64,000 nt of DNA, taken from Diadema setosum. Taxonomy: Eukaryota > Echinodermata > Echinoidea > Diadematoida > Diadematidae. Made by a program: the position numbers and the translations under genes. The DNA lies in the NCBI GenBank assembly GCA_033980235.1, contig CM067068.1, forward strand, positions 36,607,869-36,671,868, written 5' to 3'. The first letter of the stretch is position 1. Each line of letters starts with the position of its first letter. This document shows, piece by piece, positions 1-12,010 of the stretch. The notes beneath the pieces were generated by a model. That model ran no database searches and was not told where the DNA came from. It was given only the letters and a program-made list of their open reading frames with translations.

Positions 1-1564
1 ATGACAATAAAGAAAGAAGTACATATGACCTTTGACCCCACTTTGCACAGACAAGATGTCATCTGAGCAAAAAGTGGTTATTTTGTGATATGATCCTTGT
101 AACATGGTCTTTACGTGTGCAAAATATGGGAAAGATAGGACATGAATTCACCAAGATACAGGATGAAACATTTATGACCTTTGACCCTTATTTACATACC
201 CAAGATGGCATCTGATCAAGTACTTGTTATTTTATGAAATAATGAACGTGACATGAACTAAGCATGTGCAAAATATGGTGTTGATAGGGTATGTTTTTCT
301 TGAGTTATTGCAAAGAAAGTTGCAAAAAGAAAGAAATATTTCAATACAACGAATATAAGCTTTAATTTCAACCAAGTTTATTCACGTAATCCCGACATCG
401 TATAAAAAAATAAAGGGCACACTTACGATAGCCCAAAGTCTCAGCTACAACATATTAAAATCTGGGAGAAATTCACCGAAGCATAAGTGAGCTAGTGCTT
501 GAAAAAGACAGTCATGTCGATTTTCATTTCGAGAAAAACTGCACTCCCATAGAGATTACACGTAAACTGGTCAAATTCGACAAGGTTACATTCAATCCAT
601 TTTTACGAGGTCATGCTGTCATTCAATCAAAATTGTGTTATTATATAACTGATAGAGCATTAAATTAGCTACAGCATACTGAAATCTGGGTGAAAATTGG
701 CCAAGGATAAGAGAGATACGCTCGAGTAAACTTGAAATTTGATGACGTCATTTTGAAAATTTACTTTTTTTATTTTATTAAGAAATTTGATATCTTTTCA
801 TCATTTTTCCAGCATCGCCAACCCATGAAATGACATGTACAACTCATCAGCTTTCAGAATATGTTACAAAAATGGGGGGTCACCGTCCATCCTGACGAGT
901 AAAATCGGATTCAAAATTGGCGGTTTTTTGGCATTGTTGCACTGTATATCGCCATTGACGCGCGCACGGATTTTCAACTTTGACGGGCCCGTATGACGTC
1001 ATATTGAGTCGGATTGACTTGAAACTTGGTAGAAATATTCCTTGACATTTCAGGCATCCGATCTGTGTAAAAAAAGTGTAAATTTCTATTGCATATGAGC
1101 TGTACGTGCGTATATGCGCGCGCGCGTACGCGTCCGTCCAATTTTTTCAATTTTTCAAAAAATGCTCCAAATGGTCTGAAACGTGTGCAAAAAAAATTTG
1201 AGCTCGATTTGAGCATACAAATATTTCAACGCGCGCGTACGCGCACGTTTCAAGAGAAAATATGCATTTTGAGAATATGAGTAAAATGCCCATAACTTGA
1301 AATATATGTGACGTAAATTTCATTGAAAAACTCTATTCCATTAATGAGATATGATTGAGAATGTGTTTTCATATAATGACGTCATAGTGACGTCACGATT
1401 GACCAATCACAATGATATTTTAGATTTGTCGTCTTTGGGACATGATACATATATGGTATGAGTTTGAAATTGATACTCTGAGAACTTTCTGAGTAAGTAG
1501 ATGCACAAATTTTGTCCAGAAAGAAAGAAGAAGAAGAAGAACAAAGAATCCGTACAGATACAGA

Positions 1565-1594
1565 AGGTGATCCGAGAGGATACTCGGATCACCT
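1565..1594 (+). repeat. Terminal hairpin of array unit 1
   Basis: A perfect 12-bp inverted repeat, AGGTGATCCGAG and CTCGGATCACCT around the loop AGGATA, followed directly by AATGAAGC, so the end reads CCTAAT. It sits downstream of a (GAA)n tract and the phrase AATCCGTACAGATACAGA. Position and form resemble a Helitron-type 3' end. Confidence 0.85.
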
Positions 1595-3389
1595 AATGAA
1601 GCTAAGCTTTGATTACTTAAGCCGAGTTTTTCGACGTGCTTTTGACGTCGTATGAAAAAACGGAGAACTTATTACGATAGCGCAAAGTCTCAGCTACAAC
1701 ATATTAAAATCTGGGAGAAATTCATCGAAGGGTGAGTGAGCTCGTGCTGGATAAAGACAATCATGTCAATTTTCACATCTAGTAAAATTCCCTCCCGTAG
1801 AGATAACACGTCATAATGACAATAAAGAAAGAAGTACATATGACCTTTGACCCCACTTTGCACAGACAAGATGTCATCTGAGCAAAAAGTGGTTATTTTG
1901 TGATATGATCCTTGTAACATGGTCTTTACGTGTGCAAAATATGGGAAAGATAGGACATGAATTCACCAAGATACAGGATGAAACATTTATGACCTTTGAC
2001 CCTTATTTACATACCCAAGATGGCATCTGATCAAGTACTTGTTATTTTATGAAATAATGAACGTGACATGAACTAAGCATGTGCAAAATATGGTGTTGAT
2101 AGGGTATGTTTTTCTTGAGTTATTGCAAAGAAAGTTGCAAAAAGAAAGAAATATTTCAATACAACGAATATAAGCTTTAATTTCAACCAAGTTTATTCAC
2201 GTAATCCCGACATCGTATAAAAAAATAAAGGGCACACTTACGATAGCCCAAAGTCTCAGCTACAACATATTAAAATCTGGGAGAAATTCACCGAAGCATA
2301 AGTGAGCTAGTGCTTGAAAAAGACAGTCATGTCGATTTTCATTTCGAGAAAAACTGCACTCCCATAGAGATTACACGTAAACTGGTCAAATTCGACAAGG
2401 TTACATTCAATCCATTTTTACGAGGTCATGCTGTCATTCAATCAAAATTTTGTTATTACATAACTGATAGAGCATTAAATTAGCTACAGCATACTGAAAT
2501 CTGGGTGAAAATTGGCCAAGGATAAGTGAGATACGCTCGAGTAAACTTGAAATTTGATGACGTCATTTTGAAATTTTACTCTTTTTGATTTATGAAGAAA
2601 TTTGATACCTTTTCATCTTTTTTTCAGCATTGCCAACCCATGAAATGACATGTTCAACTCATCAGTTTTCAAAATATGTCAAGAAAATGGGGGGTCACCG
2701 TCTATCCTGGCGAGTAAACTCGGATTTAAAATTGGCGGTTTTTTGGCATTGTTGCACTGTATATCGCCATTAACGCGCGCGCGGATTTTCAACTTCGACG
2801 GGCCCGTATGACGTCATATTGAGTCGGATTGACTTGAAACTTGGCAGAAATATTCCTTGACATTTCAGACATCCGATCTGTGTAAAAAAAGTGGAAATTT
2901 CTATTGCATATAAGCTATACGTGCGTATATGCGCGCGCGCGTACGCGTCCGTCCAATTTTTTCAATTTTTCAAAAAATGCTCCAAATGGTCTGAAACGTG
3001 TGCAAAAAAAATTTGAGCTCGATTTGAGCATACAAATATTTCGACGCGCGCGTACGCGCGCGTTTTAAGAGAAAATATGAATTTTGAGAATATGAGTAGA
3101 ATGCGCATAACTTGAAATATATGTGACGTAAATTTCATTGAAAAATTCTATTCCATTAATGAGATATGATTGAGAATGTGTTTTCATATAATGACGTCAT
3201 AGTGACGTCACGGTCGACTGATCAGTATTATACATTAGACCTGTCGTCTTTGGGACATGATACATATATGGTATAATTTTGAAATTGATAGGACGAGGAC
3301 TTTCTGAGCTAACCTCTACACAAATTTTGTCCAGAAATAAAGAAGAAGAAGAAGAAGAAGAACCAACAAAGAATCCGTACAGATACAGA

Positions 3390-3419
3390 AGGTGATCCGA
3401 GAGGATACTCGGATCACCT
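3390..3419 (+). repeat. Terminal hairpin of array unit 2
   Basis: Same stem, loop and flanks as at 1565, showing that the hairpin marks the unit boundary. Confidence 0.85.
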
Positions 3420-3744
3420 AATGAAGCTAAGCTTTGATTACTTAAGCCGAGTTTTTCGACGTGCTTTTGACGTCGTATGAAAAAACGGAGGACGTACTAC
3501 GATAGCGCAAAGTCTCAGCTACAACATATTAAAATCTGGGAGAAATTCATCGAAGGGTGAGTGAGCTGGTGCTCGATAAAGACAATCATGTCAATTTTCA
3601 CATCTAGAAAAAATTCCCTCCCATAGAGATAACACGTCATAATGACGATAAAGAAAGAAGTACATATGACCTTTGACCCCACTTTGCACAGACAAGATGT
3701 CATCTGAGCAAAAAGTGGTTATTTTGTGATATGATCCTTGTAAC

Positions 3745-3876
3745 ATGGTCTTTACGTGTGCAAAATATGGGAAAGATAGAACATGTATTCACCAAGATAC
3801 AGGATGAAACATGGTCTTTACGTGTGCAAAATATGGGAAAGATAGAACATGTATTCACCAAGATACAGGATGAAAC
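3745..3876 (+). repeat. 66-bp direct duplication inside array unit 3
   Basis: The block starting ATGGTCTTTACGTGTGCAAA occurs twice in a row (3745-3810 and 3811-3876) without differences. Units 1, 2 and 4 have it once, so it is a recent change private to this unit. Confidence 0.93.
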
Positions 3877-5283
3877 ATTTATGACCTTTGACCCTAATTT
3901 ACATACTCAAGATGGCATCTGATCAAGTAGTTGTTATTTTATGAAATAATGAACGTGACATGAACTAAGCATGTGCAAAATATAGTGTTGATAGGGTATG
4001 TTTTTCTTGAGTTATTGCAAAGAAAGTTGCAGAAAGAAAGAAATATTTCAATACAACGAATATAAGCTTTAATTTCAACCAAGTTTATTGACGTGATCCC
4101 GACATCGTATGTAAAAACGAAAGGCACACTTACGATAGCCCAAAGTCTCAGCTACAACATATTAAAATCTGGGAGAAATTCACCGAAGCATAAGTGAGCT
4201 ACTGCTCGAAAAGGACAGTCATGTCAATTTTCATTCCAGAAAAACTGCACTCCCATAGAGATAACACGTAAACTGGTCAAATTCGACAAGGTTACTTTCA
4301 ATCCATTTTTACGAGGTTATGCTGTCATTCAATCAAAATTTTGTTATTACATAACTGATAGAGCATTAAATTAGCTACAGCATACTGAAATCTGGGTGAA
4401 AATTGGCCAAGGATAAGTGAGATACGCTCGAGTAAACTTGAAATTTGATGACGTCATTTTGAAATTTTACTCTTTTTGATTTATGAAGAAATTTGATACC
4501 TTTTCATCTTTTTTTCAGCATTGCCAACCCATGAAATGACATGTTCAACTCATCAGTTTTCAAAATATGTCAAGAAAATGGGGGGTCACCGTCTATCCTG
4601 GCGAGTAAACTCGGATTTAAAATTGGCGGTTTTTTGGCATTGTTGCACTGTATATCGCCATTAACGCGCGCGCGGATTTTCAACTTCGACGGGCCCGTAT
4701 GACGTCATATTGAGTCGGATTGACTTGAAACTTGGCAGAAATATTCCTTGACATTTCAGACATCCGATCTGTGTAAAAAAAGTGGAAATTTCTATTGCAT
4801 ATAAGCTATACGTGCGTATATGCGCGCGCGCGTACGCGTCCGTCCAATTTTTTCAATTTTTCAAAAAATGCTCCAAATGGTCTGAAACGTGTGCAAAAAA
4901 AATTTGAGCTCGATTTGAGCATACAAATATTTCGACGCGCGCGTACGCGCGCGTTTTAAGAGAAAATATGAATTTTGAGAATATGAGTAGAATGCGCATA
5001 ACTTGAAATATATGTGACGTAAATTTCATTGAAAAATTCTATTCCATTAATGAGATATGATTGAGAATGTGTTTTCATATAATGACGTCATAGTGACGTC
5101 ACGGTCGACTGATCAGTATTATACATTAGACCTGTCGTCTTTGGGACATGATACATATATGGTATAATTTTGAAATTGATAGGACGAGGACTTTCTGAGC
5201 TAACCTCTACACAAATTTTGTCCAGAAATAAAGAAGAAGAAGAAGAAGAAGAAGAACCAACAAAGAATCCGTACAGATACAGA

Positions 5284-5313
5284 AGGTGATCCGAGAGGAT
5301 ACTCGGATCACCT
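5284..5313 (+). repeat. Terminal hairpin of array unit 3
   Basis: Same stem and loop as at 1565. The preceding (GAA)n tract is one triplet longer than in units 2 and 4. Confidence 0.85.
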
Positions 5314-7108
5314 AATGAAGCTAAGCTTTGATTACTTAAGCCGAGTTTTTCGACGTGCTTTTGACGTCGTATGAAAAAACGGAGGACGTACTACGATAGC
5401 GCAAAGTCTCAGCTACAACATATTAAAATCTGGGAGAAATTCATCGAAGGGTGAGTGAGCTGGTGCTCGATAAAGACAATCATGTCAATTTTCACATCTA
5501 GAAAAAATTCCCTCCCATAGAGATAACACGTCATAATGACGATAAAGAAAGAAGTACATATGACCTTTGACCCCACTTTGCACAGACAAGATGTCATCTG
5601 AGCAAAAAGTGGTTATTTTGTGATATGATCCTTGTAACATGGTCTTTACGTGTGCAAAATATGGGAAAGATAGAACATGTATTCACCAAGATACAGGATG
5701 AAACATTTATGACCTTTGACCCTAATTTACATACTCAAGATGGCATCTGATCAAGTAGTTGTTATTTTATGAAATAATGAACGTGACATGAACTAAGCAT
5801 GTGCAAAATATAGTGTTGATAGGGTATGTTTTTCTTGAGTTATTGCAAAGAAAGTTGCAGAAAGAAAGAAATATTTCAATACAACGAATATAAGCTTTAA
5901 TTTCAACCAAGTTTATTGACGTGATCCCGACATCGTATGTAAAAACGAAAGGCACACTTACGATAGCCCAAAGTCTCAGCTACAACATATTAAAATCTGG
6001 GAGAAATTCACCGAAGCATAAGTGAGCTACTGCTCGAAAAGGACAGTCATGTCAATTTTCATTCCAGAAAAACTGCACTCCCATAGAGATAACACGTAAA
6101 CTGGTCAAATTCGACAAGGTTACTTTCAATCCATTTTTACGAGGTTATGCTGTCATTCAATCAAAATTTTGTTATTACATAACTGATAGAGCATTAAATT
6201 AGCTACAGCATACTGAAATCTGGGTGAAAATTGGCCAAGGATAAGTGAGATACGCTCGAGTAAACTTGAAATTTGATGACGTCATTTTGAAATTTTACTC
6301 TTTTTGATTTATGAAGAAATTTGATACCTTTTCATCTTTTTTTCAGCATTGCCAACCCATGAAATGACATGTTCAACTCATCAGTTTTCAAAATATGTCA
6401 AGAAAATGGGGGGTCACCGTCTATCCTGGCGAGTAAACTCGGATTTAAAATTGGCGGTTTTTTGGCATTGTTGCACTGTATATCGCCATTAACGCGCGCG
6501 CGGATTTTCAACTTCGACGGGCCCGTATGACGTCATATTGAGTCGGATTGACTTGAAACTTGGCAGAAATATTCCTTGACATTTCAGACATCCGATCTGT
6601 GTAAAAAAAGTGGAAATTTCTATTGCATATAAGCTATACGTGCGTATATGCGCGCGCGCGTACGCGTCCGTCCAATTTTTTCAATTTTTCAAAAAATGCT
6701 CCAAATGGTCTGAAACGTGTGCAAAAAAAATTTGAGCTCGATTTGAGCATACAAATATTTCGACGCGCGCGTACGCGCGCGTTTTAAGAGAAAATATGAA
6801 TTTTGAGAATATGAGTAGAATGCGCATAACTTGAAATATATGTGACGTAAATTTCATTGAAAAATTCTATTCCATTAATGAGATATGATTGAGAATGTGT
6901 TTTCATATAATGACGTCATAGTGACGTCACGGTCGACTGATCAGTATTATACATTAGACCTGTCGTCTTTGGGACATGATACATATATGGTATAATTTTG
7001 AAATTGATAGGACGAGGACTTTCTGAGCTAACCTCTACACAAATTTTGTCCAGAAATAAAGAAGAAGAAGAAGAAGAAGAACCAACAAAGAATCCGTACA
7101 GATACAGA

Positions 7109-7138
7109 AGGTGATCCGAGAGGATACTCGGATCACCT
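7109..7138 (+). repeat. Terminal hairpin of array unit 4, end of the array
   Basis: Identical hairpin. Homology to the unit start (ATGAAGCTAAGC...) does not continue after it, so the array ends exactly at this hairpin. Confidence 0.85.
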
Positions 7139-7197
7139 AAAGAAAGAATCCGTACAGATACAATAGGTGATCCGAGAGGATACTCGGATCACCTAAT
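7139..7197 (+). repeat. Solo 3' end of the array element
   Basis: A 59-base copy of only the unit's tail (AAAGAATCCGTACAGATACA, then hairpin 7165-7194, then AATACC). It differs from the others by ATA in place of AGA before the stem. It follows unit 4 without the body of the element. Confidence 0.85.
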
Positions 7198-8145
7198 ACC
7201 GGTCTCTTCTTGGTGAGATGGGTTAAAGCCAGGAGCGATGCATTATGGGAAGGGAGGATGTGTGTCGCTTTCTGAGAGGTGTGAATCCCACGTGTGTGGA
7301 GTAAGCCCCGCATCCCAGACAGGGCATTCATGGCAGACGTAGTCAGACGTGGTGACACCTTAGACATACCAGACAGGCTGGTATATAGCCGACCTCTCTA
7401 CAGACAACCACGTCCTCACGTTACATCCCTGTGGAAAAAGAGGATGCATTATTCTCTTTACTCTCCTCTTGTGTCCCTCTCTCTCCCTCTCTCTCTCTCC
7501 CTCTCTCTCTCTCTTTCTCTCCCTCCCCTCTCTCTCTCTCTCCCTCTCTCTCTCTTCTCTCCTTCCCCACCCCCTACCCTTTTTCCATTCCTTCCTTATA
7601 AACTTTCTCTTTTCTTTCTTTTTATTCTCGAGTGAGCAAGGAATTCAATTGCATCTACTATATACCATGTCAATCAACTCCCTCGAACAACTTTCCTTTG
7701 ATTTCTATTGTATGATATACAAAGGCGGGATTTCGTTAATTTCATTAGCACTGTACGTGTTGGTATTGTTGTCGTAATCAATTCATTGTGTTACCTATGC
7801 ATAATATTAGAAATATTATTTCTAATTGTGATAATAACAACACAAACATTACGAGAACAAGGACCATAAGAAACAATAACGAATAAATGCGTAATAAGAA
7901 AAACTGCAATTCATCAATATCACTCGATACTCGAGTAGTGTTACTGAAAATCCAATCATCGTTTTCCAAGTTTTGGCGAGTTTAATTTACAGATGAGATG
8001 ATGAGAATTCTTTCAACAAAATCATAATATGATATACCGGTGATCATAATAAATAATTATGCCTGTCACTTCAGGCGCTGGGAAATTCAATCCCTCTGTT
8101 CAAATTTCAAACGTTAGTCGTTTCTTTGCCAATATTCTATGTGTG
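7195..8145. other. No gene seen; (TC)n tract at about 7478-7560
   Basis: Between the array and the next inverted-repeat element I see a pyrimidine (TC)n tract and ordinary AT-rich DNA. Frames crossing the (TC)n tract are low-complexity and not credible genes. Confidence 0.6.
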
Positions 8146-8757
8146 TTAACCCTTTCTGTGCCTGTAACTTTGAAGATTGTGGAAAACTTGGGTCGCCCCA
8201 CGAGCTGGACACCCACGAGTTCACGAGCTACATAATGAGAAAAGGTCCATGAGTCATACACCCACGAATCATTATACAGCACAACTATAAATCTCGGAAA
8301 CAGGCCCACGAGTCATTGACACCACTAGGCCAAAAAAAAATGCACACGAGCTTGACACTAGGCAAATAAGATCCAAGAGCTCAACACCACGCAAGAAAGG
8401 CCCACGAGCTCGACATTTCGTAATCTTTTTAATCATTGGTTAGTAGATGGCGCTAATCGTCTTGTCGAGTTCGTGGGCTATACTTGTGTCGAGCTCATTT
8501 GCCTCTTAATCTCAAACACGTGGGTTAGATTTATGTAATATCGAGCTCGTGGACTTTTTTTTTGCCTTGTGTCGAGCTCGTGGGCCTTGTTCACTTAGTG
8601 TCTAGTTCGTAGGCCGTATGCTTTGTAAGCTGTAGCTCGTGAGTTGTGTGACTCATGGGCTAGGACTCGTGGACGCCTAGCTCGTGACGCGCACTCGTAC
8701 AACTTTAGGGGGTTTTCTGTGCAGATCGGCACTCAAAGCATGTACACAAAGGGTTAA
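8146..8757. mobile_element. Foldback element with TTAA-CCCTTT ends, piggyBac-like non-autonomous
   Basis: It begins TTAACCCTTTCTGTG and ends CACAAAGGGTTAA, i.e. CCCTTT-type inverted ends flanked by TTAA, the target-site type of piggyBac elements. Nearly the whole element is an imperfect inverted repeat centred near 8450. Variants of CCCACGAGCTCGACAC fill the left half, and their reverse complements (TGTCGAGCTCGTGGGC) fill the right half. No transposase frame is present. Confidence 0.75.
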
Positions 8758-8792
8758 ATCAATATAGGTTTATTATGAGCACATGCATAATA

Positions 8793-8794
<2 letters not shown>

Positions 8795-8836
<42 letters not shown>

Positions 8837-8842
8837 TGTGTG
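8795..8842 (+). repeat. (TG)n microsatellite
   Basis: Almost pure TG dinucleotides with one TA interruption. Confidence 0.95.
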
Positions 8843-11168
8843 GTTGGGTTATGTGAAATTATAGAAATCAAATAAATATTAACGAAAAACAAAAGAAAAA
8901 GTAGGTAGAAGAATATTTTCCGTGATATTCTCTTAAACACATCACCGATATCTATAAATGACTTTTCTTGTTGCATTGAAGAGATAGTGCTCATTATTGC
9001 CTTTTGTCCTCTCGATGGTGTCTTTGACAAAGTTTTGGTTTCCAAGACAACCTTCATATGAGAAATGGTCTAGAATCTATATGTCACACAAATGATCATC
9101 ATTAAATGTCAAATAATACCTGGCATTCTTTTGGATTGACTCAGCTGGCGCTCTGAAATGAAATGTTCAAATGTCCTGGTCTAAAATTAATATTGACAAG
9201 ATCATCATGAATTACGGTTGATTTGAAAATTATGCAGATTGTGAGGCCATGTTTCTTGTAATGGCTTTTAGACACTGTCTTTAAAAATGGCTATATACCA
9301 TGATGAACTACTGTCTGTTTCTTTAAACGATGCCATGTTTTCTGATCCTACCCGAAGTTTTGTAGAAAGCTGTACTGATGCTGCATATCGCAGGAGTTTA
9401 TCGCAGAATCCTAAAATGAGGAGCACCTCAGTAAACTTTCTACTCTTCGTAAGTCTTCCTTCTATCCACCTTCCTCAATCCTTCCTTCTACTCTTCATCT
9501 TCCTCTTCCTCCTCCTATTTCTCGGACTTCTTCTTTTCACATCTCTGTCTTGCATTCTATTTCTCTTTTGTTCCTAATTCCACTCCTTAGTCTATAAACC
9601 CTACTCATTAGTTCCTTCTCCACGAGTCACATTTCAAAGGTATTTCTTAATACTTATACTCCTGTCTCGCAAATCGGATAATGTGATTATTGCAAAAGAC
9701 TTGCAATAAAAAATATATTGCTTTCAACGAACGATGTGAGCCGGTAATGCCTGCAGTAATAAAATAAGATTTCATGCCACCCTTGTTAACGGATATACCG
9801 CCGTGGTAAAGAAGTCCCCATTTCCATGGGAATATGGTATCATGCTTATTTGCCCACTTGTGTATACATGTCTTTGTGTGCCGTGATGTTGTTGACGCGT
9901 TAGTCTCACATAGAGATCCGCTCCACAAACACATGACGTGTGCTTGTCCGTATCATTCTATACATCGCCGTTTTCGTTCGCGCAAATTTACAGTGGCGTC
10001 AATTAGCACCATTTACCAGCAATTATCTTATCGCCTCTTGCGGTGTTCCAGGGGACCGACGGATGATAGCGTAGAATAAACATGATGTTCAAATATCGAC
10101 GGAAACGGACCGCGCAGCAGTGTAATGTTAGAGTGCTTATTCGAATTGTGGCAATGTCACATTTATTATTAAGCTACTAACGGTCTATTATTGCATTACG
10201 TTGGGAAACGCTGTGTGAGCGCGTTTCCAATCGCTTGATGCACTGGCGTCGGTACATCTTTGCCTGGATGGATATGACTTTGTCAGTGGAATTATGAGAA
10301 CCATAATCATTACTATAAAACTGTTCTTGTATTCTCCTCAGTCCTTTCACCATCATCCCCTCCCACATTATTTTTCTGATTCCTACCCCCCCCCCCCTCC
10401 GCCTTCCGTTCTTCTCCTATATCTTCTTCCTTCCTTTTTTCAAAATCTCGGGTATGTCTCACTCCTTTTCTCCCTTCTCTGGCCTTGGTCATCTATTTCC
10501 TCACCCAGACGCTTTTCACTTTCTCGCTGTTTCTTCTCTTTTCTACTCTTCTCCAGGTCATTCTCTTGAAGTAAGAAGCTTTGAGCGCTTTTCTATCTCT
10601 CTCTCTCTCCCTTTCTTCTCTCTCCCTTATTATATTGTCTTTCCTCATAAATTTCAACCATAATCATCACTTCGTCGTTTAAGCAATATGCCCGCCACAC
10701 GGCGAGTTTCTGCGCATCGCCACCAACGCCGTTCATTTCACGCGTCCCTCGATCATGGCGACGCAGTCGCAGTGGAACGTCGATACGGACGAAATTGACA
10801 ATTCGCGCGTGATAAAGATGACATCAGCTTTTGCGCGCATTTGTTTGTTTGTTTGTTTGTTTTTTCGTCTCTCTTTAGTGGAGAAAATTAAAGGACAGGT
10901 GTCCCCTAAACTTCAGCTACTGATTTTTGACCTCCTCCTCCAACTCTAAATTCTACAAGTTATTGGACGCGAGTAGAAAAATGTTATTATATTAGAAGAA
11001 TGTCAGCCTTTGTAGTTGACAGGCGAAAATTTATGTATAGACAAAGATATTGTAATGTTGTTGTTTTTTTTTTCTTTGAACTGGCAAGTGCGTCAGTTTC
11101 ATATCCAAAGCGTCGCAAACGTGATTGTACCACGTGATTTATGTTAAGTTTCATAATATGACTCATTT
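8843..11168. other. No confident gene; weak short open frame at 10755-10949
   Basis: Mostly AT-rich unique DNA with CT-rich patches (9470-9560, 10590-10630), a (TTTG)n run near 10846 and a poly-C run near 10387. A CpG-richer island at 10690-10820 contains an ATG in fair context (ATCATGG) starting MATQSQWNVDTDEIDN. It could be a first exon, but I found no partner exon or donor I trust. Confidence 0.4.
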
Positions 11169-11199
11169 GTGTGTGTTGTGTGTGTGAGTGTGTGTGTGT

Positions 11200-11252
<53 letters not shown>

Positions 11253-11335
11253 GGTGTGTATGTGTCGGGCATTCATTGTTCAATTTTCGTTTGCATTTGT
11301 GCATGTATGTATGTATGTATGTATGTATGTATCTA
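11169..11335 (+). repeat. (TG)n microsatellite followed by (TATG)n
   Basis: TG repeats fill 11169-11250. TATG units follow at about 11304-11330. Confidence 0.95.
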
Positions 11336-11613
11336 TCTATTTACTATTCACTCATTTATTTCATCTATACATTGCAGATGCTTGTATTCATGAATTATGC
11401 ATTTAATATGAGACTACAAAAAAGGACACACTAACCAAGTTTCACAGCCATAAATGTGAGCCATGATAATTTGATTATATGTTTTTATCACACAATGGTG
11501 ATTTCATAAAACGTACTGAAAACTGCGGGCGTAACAGTAGAGGGCGCGCTATAAAATTCCATCGAAATTAAAAATGTAAGGACTGCAGAGAGCTTTTTGT
11601 ATATTCTTTGGGC

Positions 11614-12010
11614 TTAAAGGGATCGTATAGTTTTTGTCAAGGCCTAAATTCACGTTTCTATTAAAAAAATGGTGAGCTAACTAGAAATCTCCTTAGAAAT
11701 ATGAAAAAGCATGTAATTCCAAAAGGAATTCACCGTTTATTTGATGAAAATTGGTTTTGAAATGGCCGAGATATCCAAAACAGAGCAATCCTAATAAAAG
11801 TTGGGACCCGCCTTATATTACAATCTCTTTGTTTTACTTTGTTTGTAGATGTCTCAGCCATGTCAAAACTGATTTTCATCAAAAGATTTAAACTTTGAAT
11901 TCCTCTTAGAATGGTACGAACTGTACCATTTTCATAAGTGGTTTCTTGGTATCTCGCAAAAAGTTAAAAGACCAATCCTCATCTCCACCGATACTATATC
12001 AACCCTTTAA
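11614..12010. mobile_element. TTAA-flanked AGGG inverted-repeat element (389-bp core)
   Basis: Left end TTAA + AGGGATCGTATAG; right end, read on the other strand, TTAA + AGGGTTGATATAG. Both sides have TTAA at the same place, so it is a plausible target duplication. Further inverted similarity runs inward, e.g. GAATTC-containing blocks and TTTGATGAAAATTGGTTTTG against its complement. It has no coding capacity. Confidence 0.72.

Larger units (their letters stand above)
1..7138 (+). repeat. Tandem array of ~1.83 kb units, four copies, first one cut by the window edge
   Basis: The sequence from base 1 restarts at 1816, 3642 and 5536 with nearly the same bases. The array stops at 7138. Unit ends are best set at the hairpin (see separate entry), which recurs at 1565, 3390, 5284 and 7109, giving periods of 1825, 1894 and 1825. 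The 1894 unit is longer because of an internal 66-bp duplication and one more GAA triplet. Units carry no long open frame, four TGACGTCA palindromes each, alternating CG/CA stretches and a (GAA)n tract near the end. It could be a satellite DNA or a head-to-tail array of a non-autonomous Helitron-like element; I favour the second because of the hairpin-CTAAT ends. Confidence 0.9.

Noticed and set aside
1089..5955. Small frames recurring in the array units
   Set aside because: All are about 60-80 codons, differ between units by stops or shifts, and have no domain.
8070..8100. tRNA-like T-arm phrase GGGAAATTCAATCCC
   Set aside because: No acceptor, D or anticodon arm at the proper distance.
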